From an uncultured Methanobrevibacter sp. (GTDB lineage: Archaea; Methanobacteriota; Methanobacteria; Methanobacteriales; Methanobacteriaceae): a DNA stretch of 61,502 nt. The notes under the pieces were generated by a model. That model saw nothing but the letters and a program-made list of their open reading frames with translations, did no database searches and had not been told where the DNA came from. The translations under genes and the position numbers were made by a program. The DNA is taken from NCBI GenBank assembly GCA_900314605.1, contig OMVX01000010.1, forward strand, positions 1 through 61,502, read 5' to 3'. Below, piece by piece: positions 59,205 through 61,502 of this stretch; position 1 is the stretch's first letter; every line of letters begins with the position of its first letter.

Positions 59205-59430
59205 AATATTCAAATTTAAAAATATATACTTTTTTAATGAAAAAATATGTTTTTTTAAAAAAAGTAGAAAAAAAGTAATTTTAAATATTATTTAATTATT
59301 TTTATTAAAAAAATAAAATTTAAAAAGTATTTTTATAATAAGAATTACATAAATACTACTAATATTTGATTTATTTGCGAAAAATAAAAAAGTGTATTAA
59401 ATAATTTCTTTTTAATAAAGGAGAATTTAA
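59205..59430. other. Spacer before the DUF1922 gene
   Basis: 226 bases, AT-rich, without a frame. AAAGGAG before the next ATG is a strong ribosome-binding site. Confidence 0.5.
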
Positions 59431-59649
59431 ATGTATCTAATTTTTCGTTGTGACTGTGGAAGAGTATTATATGCAAAAGAAGGACGAAAAACTAGAAAAT
59501 GCGTCTGTGGTAAGGTTTTAGAAGTAAAAACTAGAAGAATTTTTCAAAAAGTTGAAACAAGAGAAGACGCATCTATAGCTGTGCAGAATATGCAAGAGGA
59601 AATTCACGGCTTTACAGGTTTTCAAAAAGCAAGTGACTTAAAAAAATAA
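59431..59649 (+). CDS. DUF1922 small zinc-ribbon protein
   Basis: 72 residues. It resembles the structurally characterised Methanothermobacter protein MTH1184. Two zinc-binding knuckles (FRCDCGRVLY and KCVCGKVLEV) form one rubredoxin-like ribbon, followed by a helical part (DASIAVQNMQEEIHG). Function is unknown. It is 51 bp before the CNNM/CorC-like gene on the same strand. Confidence 0.88.
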   Translation: MYLIFRCDCGRVLYAKEGRKTRKCVCGKVLEVKTRRIFQKVETREDASIAVQNMQEEIHGFTGFQKASDLKK

Positions 59650-59700
59650 TACACTTAAATAGAAAAAATAAAAAGAATTATATTTTACTAAGGTATTTAA

Positions 59701-61023
59701 ATGATTACAGAAATTATTGAAATTATTATTATCATTATACTAATAAGTATAAACGGCTTTTTAACAATGGCCGAACTGGCAATTATCTCGTCTAGAAAAC
59801 ATAAACTTCTTAAATTAGAACAAGAAGGATATAAAGGAGCAAGAATATCCATAGAACTGTTAGAAGATTCTACCGACTTTTTATCTGCAGTGCAAATTGG
59901 GATAACTGTAAGTAATATTATTATTGGAGTATTTGGTGGAGCAACCTTAGCAGCACCATTATCTGCATATCTACAGCCATATATTCCTAACTCATATACT
60001 GTTAGTTATGTTTTAATAATAATTCTTTCAACATACTTTACCCTTATAGTAGGTGAGATTGCACCAAAACAAATTGCAATAAATAATCCTGAAAAAATTG
60101 CTATAAAATTTGCAAAAGAAATGAAGTTATTAAGTAAAATATCTGCACCTATTGTAAAAGTCTTAAGTGATTCAACTAAAATCCTTCTTAAAATAATAGG
60201 ACAAGACAAAATTAAAAAACATGAAGTAACCGAAGAAGAAATTAACCTTTTAATAGAAGAAGGTATAGAAGAAGGTAATATTGAAGAAGATGAAAAAGCT
60301 ATTATTGAAAGGGTTTTCAGACTTGATGCACAAAAAGTAGATATGATAATGACACCAAGAAATGAAATTGTATGGTTAGATTTAGAAGACAGTGACGAGG
60401 AAAACAAAGCAAAAATCATCGAAAGTAAACGTTCAATATTCCCAGTAGCAACAGAAGAATTAGATAACTTTATTGGTGTAGTGCAAGCAAAAGACATATT
60501 AAGCTCTCTATTTAATGATGAAAAATTAGAGCTAAAAAAAGTAATTAAAACCCCTCTTGTAGTACCTGATAACCTCTTATCTATGGAACTATTAAATAAA
60601 TTCAAAGCTAATGAACATTATGTTCATATGGTACTTGTTGTAGATGAATTTGGTACTGTTTTAGGACTAATTACATTAAATGATCTACTTGAAGGAATTG
60701 TTGGAGATATACCTGGAATAGATGAACTTGACGACCCAAAAATAACCCAACTAAAAGATGGATCCTGGTTAATAGATGGTAGAATTACAATAGATGTATT
60801 TAAAGACATGTTTGATATTGATGAGGAATTACCTAACGAAGAAGAAGATAACTTCTCAACAATTGCAGGTTTTATATTAGGATATCTTGAAAAAATACCT
60901 ACACAAGGAGAAACATTCCAATGGGACAAATATTATTTTGAAATTTTAGGAATGGATGGAAGTCAAATCGATAAAATCCTTATAAAAATTGTAGAACCTA
61001 TAAAACAAACAAAAGATGATTAA
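59701..61023 (+). CDS. CNNM/CorC/HlyC-family membrane protein
   Basis: 440 residues. Domain order: a DUF21/CNNM membrane domain with about four helices (1-150, with AELAIISSRKHKLLKLEQEG and GEIAPKQIAINNPEKIA), two CBS domains (about 205-330, starting MTPRNEIVWLDLED), and a CorC_HlyC domain at the C-terminus (about 345-430, DGSWLIDGRITIDVFKDMF). Relatives act in Mg2+/Co2+ efflux or as Mg2+/Na+ transporters; the older name hemolysin is not a functional statement. Ribosome-binding site AAGGT. Confidence 0.9.
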   Translation: MITEIIEIIIIIILISINGFLTMAELAIISSRKHKLLKLEQEGYKGARISIELLEDSTDFLSAVQIGITVSNIIIGVFGGATLAAPLSAYLQPYIPNSYTVSYVLIIILSTYFTLIVGEIAPKQIAINNPEKIAIKFAKEMKLLSKISAPIVKVLSDSTKILLKIIGQDKIKKHEVTEEEINLLIEEGIEEGNIEEDEKAIIERVFRLDAQKVDMIMTPRNEIVWLDLEDSDEENKAKIIESKRSIFPVATEELDNFIGVVQAKDILSSLFNDEKLELKKVIKTPLVVPDNLLSMELLNKFKANEHYVHMVLVVDEFGTVLGLITLNDLLEGIVGDIPGIDELDDPKITQLKDGSWLIDGRITIDVFKDMFDIDEELPNEEEDNFSTIAGFILGYLEKIPTQGETFQWDKYYFEILGMDGSQIDKILIKIVEPIKQTKDD

Positions 61024-61245
61024 ATTCTATTTATAATATTCTTAAATATTTTTTATTCAAATAGGACCATAATAAAACAAAATACCTCATAAATTTTTTT
61101 TAAACACCATAAATTAAACTAATTAAATATGTTGAATTAGAAAATTAAGTATTATGCATTGGTAAAAAAAAAAAAGTATAAATTTAAAACCTTAAATTAA
61201 ATATTTGATACCTAATTTTCAAAACTTTTATTAAATATAAAAATA

Positions 61246-61502
61246 GGCACTTTCAAAAACTTGTGTGATTTGAATTTTCACATTTTATTGTGACACGAAA
61301 TTTTAACGTGTAAATTTTTCTTTATTTTTAATTTGAAAATAGTAAACTTAATATATTAAGTGGAGCTTATATATTAATATGTTTAAAACAAAAATAAAAG
61401 CTTCATATCAATGTATGGACTTAAAAGAATATAAACTTTTCGATTTTGTACCTGCGTTTTCTGAATTCCGTCAATTTGATGATCTTTCACGTTTTGGTTT
61501 TG
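61246..61502 (+). mobile_element. Left end of an insertion sequence, parent of MITE family A (runs off the window)
   Basis: It begins GGCACTTTCAAAAACTTGTG, the terminal repeat of both family A MITEs, and contains the palindrome ACTTAATATATTAAGT. The transposase frame starts at 61379. The right end is outside the window, so the target duplication (would be TAAAAATA, 61238-61245) cannot be tested. The 8-bp duplications of the MITEs agree with ISM1 of Methanobrevibacter smithii, reported to make 8-bp duplications, but kinship is not shown here. Confidence 0.85.
61379..61502 (+). CDS. Transposase, N-terminal fragment (cut by the window edge)
   Basis: 41 residues visible: MFKTKIKASYQCMDLKEYKL, then FDFVPAFSEFRQFDDLSRFGF. 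The transposase call rests on its position inside the terminal repeat of an insertion sequence, 133 bases from the tip. There is GGAG 12 bases upstream. The catalytic domain is not in view, so the family is undecided. Confidence 0.7.
   Translation, partial: MFKTKIKASYQCMDLKEYKLFDFVPAFSEFRQFDDLSRFGF

Noticed and set aside
60006-60929. Minus-strand frames opposite the CNNM/CorC gene
   Set aside because: Ser/Ile-rich shadow frames with no ribosome-binding site; the plus strand has a full domain set.
1-61502. tRNA, rRNA or other GC-rich RNA genes
   Set aside because: In such AT-rich DNA they would appear as GC-rich islands in the spacers; none was seen on either strand by reading.

Overview
The window comes from a very AT-rich hydrogenotrophic or methyl-reducing methanogen of the order Methanobacteriales. 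Methanosphaera or Methanobrevibacter are the likely genera, but the sequence alone does not decide between them. The evidence is a complete methyl-coenzyme M reductase operon of the mcrBDCGA type, a complete mtrEDCBAFGH operon, an mvhDGAB hydrogenase operon, several methanogenesis marker proteins, and genes for the cofactors F420, methanofuran, methanopterin, coenzyme M and F430. An MreB-like actin fits the pseudomurein-walled Methanobacteriales.

Layout. 0-2.2 kb: a zinc-ribbon/SHOCT protein and a voltage-gated-type K+ channel. 2.2-8.4 kb: metK (bacterial type), hemA, the precorrin-2 dehydrogenase gene, methanogenesis marker 9 and atwA. This group covers SAM supply, early tetrapyrrole (F430/B12) synthesis and MCR activation. 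8.7-12.9 kb: a TIM-barrel protein, GTP cyclohydrolase III, cofD and cofE (F420 synthesis), and purO. 12.9-20.4 kb: ExbD/ExbB proton channel, RNase HII, an MreB-like protein with an overlapping unknown gene, archaetidylserine synthase and a membrane-anchored DUF515/CpaB-like protein, a possible cell-envelope block. 20.6-32.8 kb: mptD, mfnA, ppsA, ribosomal protein L10e, pcc1, a decayed secreted-protein gene, an FKBP isomerase, a TmcAL-like protein and pyrC. 32.9-37 kb: mvhDGAB. 37.5-42.5 kb: sufBC, a PRC-barrel protein, cobY and methanogenesis marker 14. 43-48 kb: mtr. 48-53 kb: mcr. 53.8-61 kb: mmp10, mmp7, an unknown gene, comB, a TraB-family protein, DUF1922 and a CNNM/CorC-type membrane protein.

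How it works together. Mvh takes electrons from H2 toward heterodisulfide reductase. Mtr moves the methyl group from tetrahydromethanopterin to coenzyme M while pumping Na+. Mcr releases methane. Mmp10 (arginine methylation of McrA), AtwA, Mmp7 and McrC mature or activate MCR. The residues modified in MCR fall exactly at the Methanothermobacter positions (H257, R271, Q400, G445, C452).

Structures beyond genes. Two families of small inverted-repeat elements (MITE-like) carry perfect 8-bp target duplications. Family A has copies at 17200-17440 and 42592-42774. Its apparent parent insertion sequence begins at 61246 and runs off the window. Family B has one copy at 53367-53523, between the divergent mcr and mmp10 genes. 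The mvh, mcr and mtr operons each have a leader with inverted repeats, and several operons end in hairpins followed by U-runs, two of which include the stop codon or last codons. No tRNA, rRNA or CRISPR array was seen.
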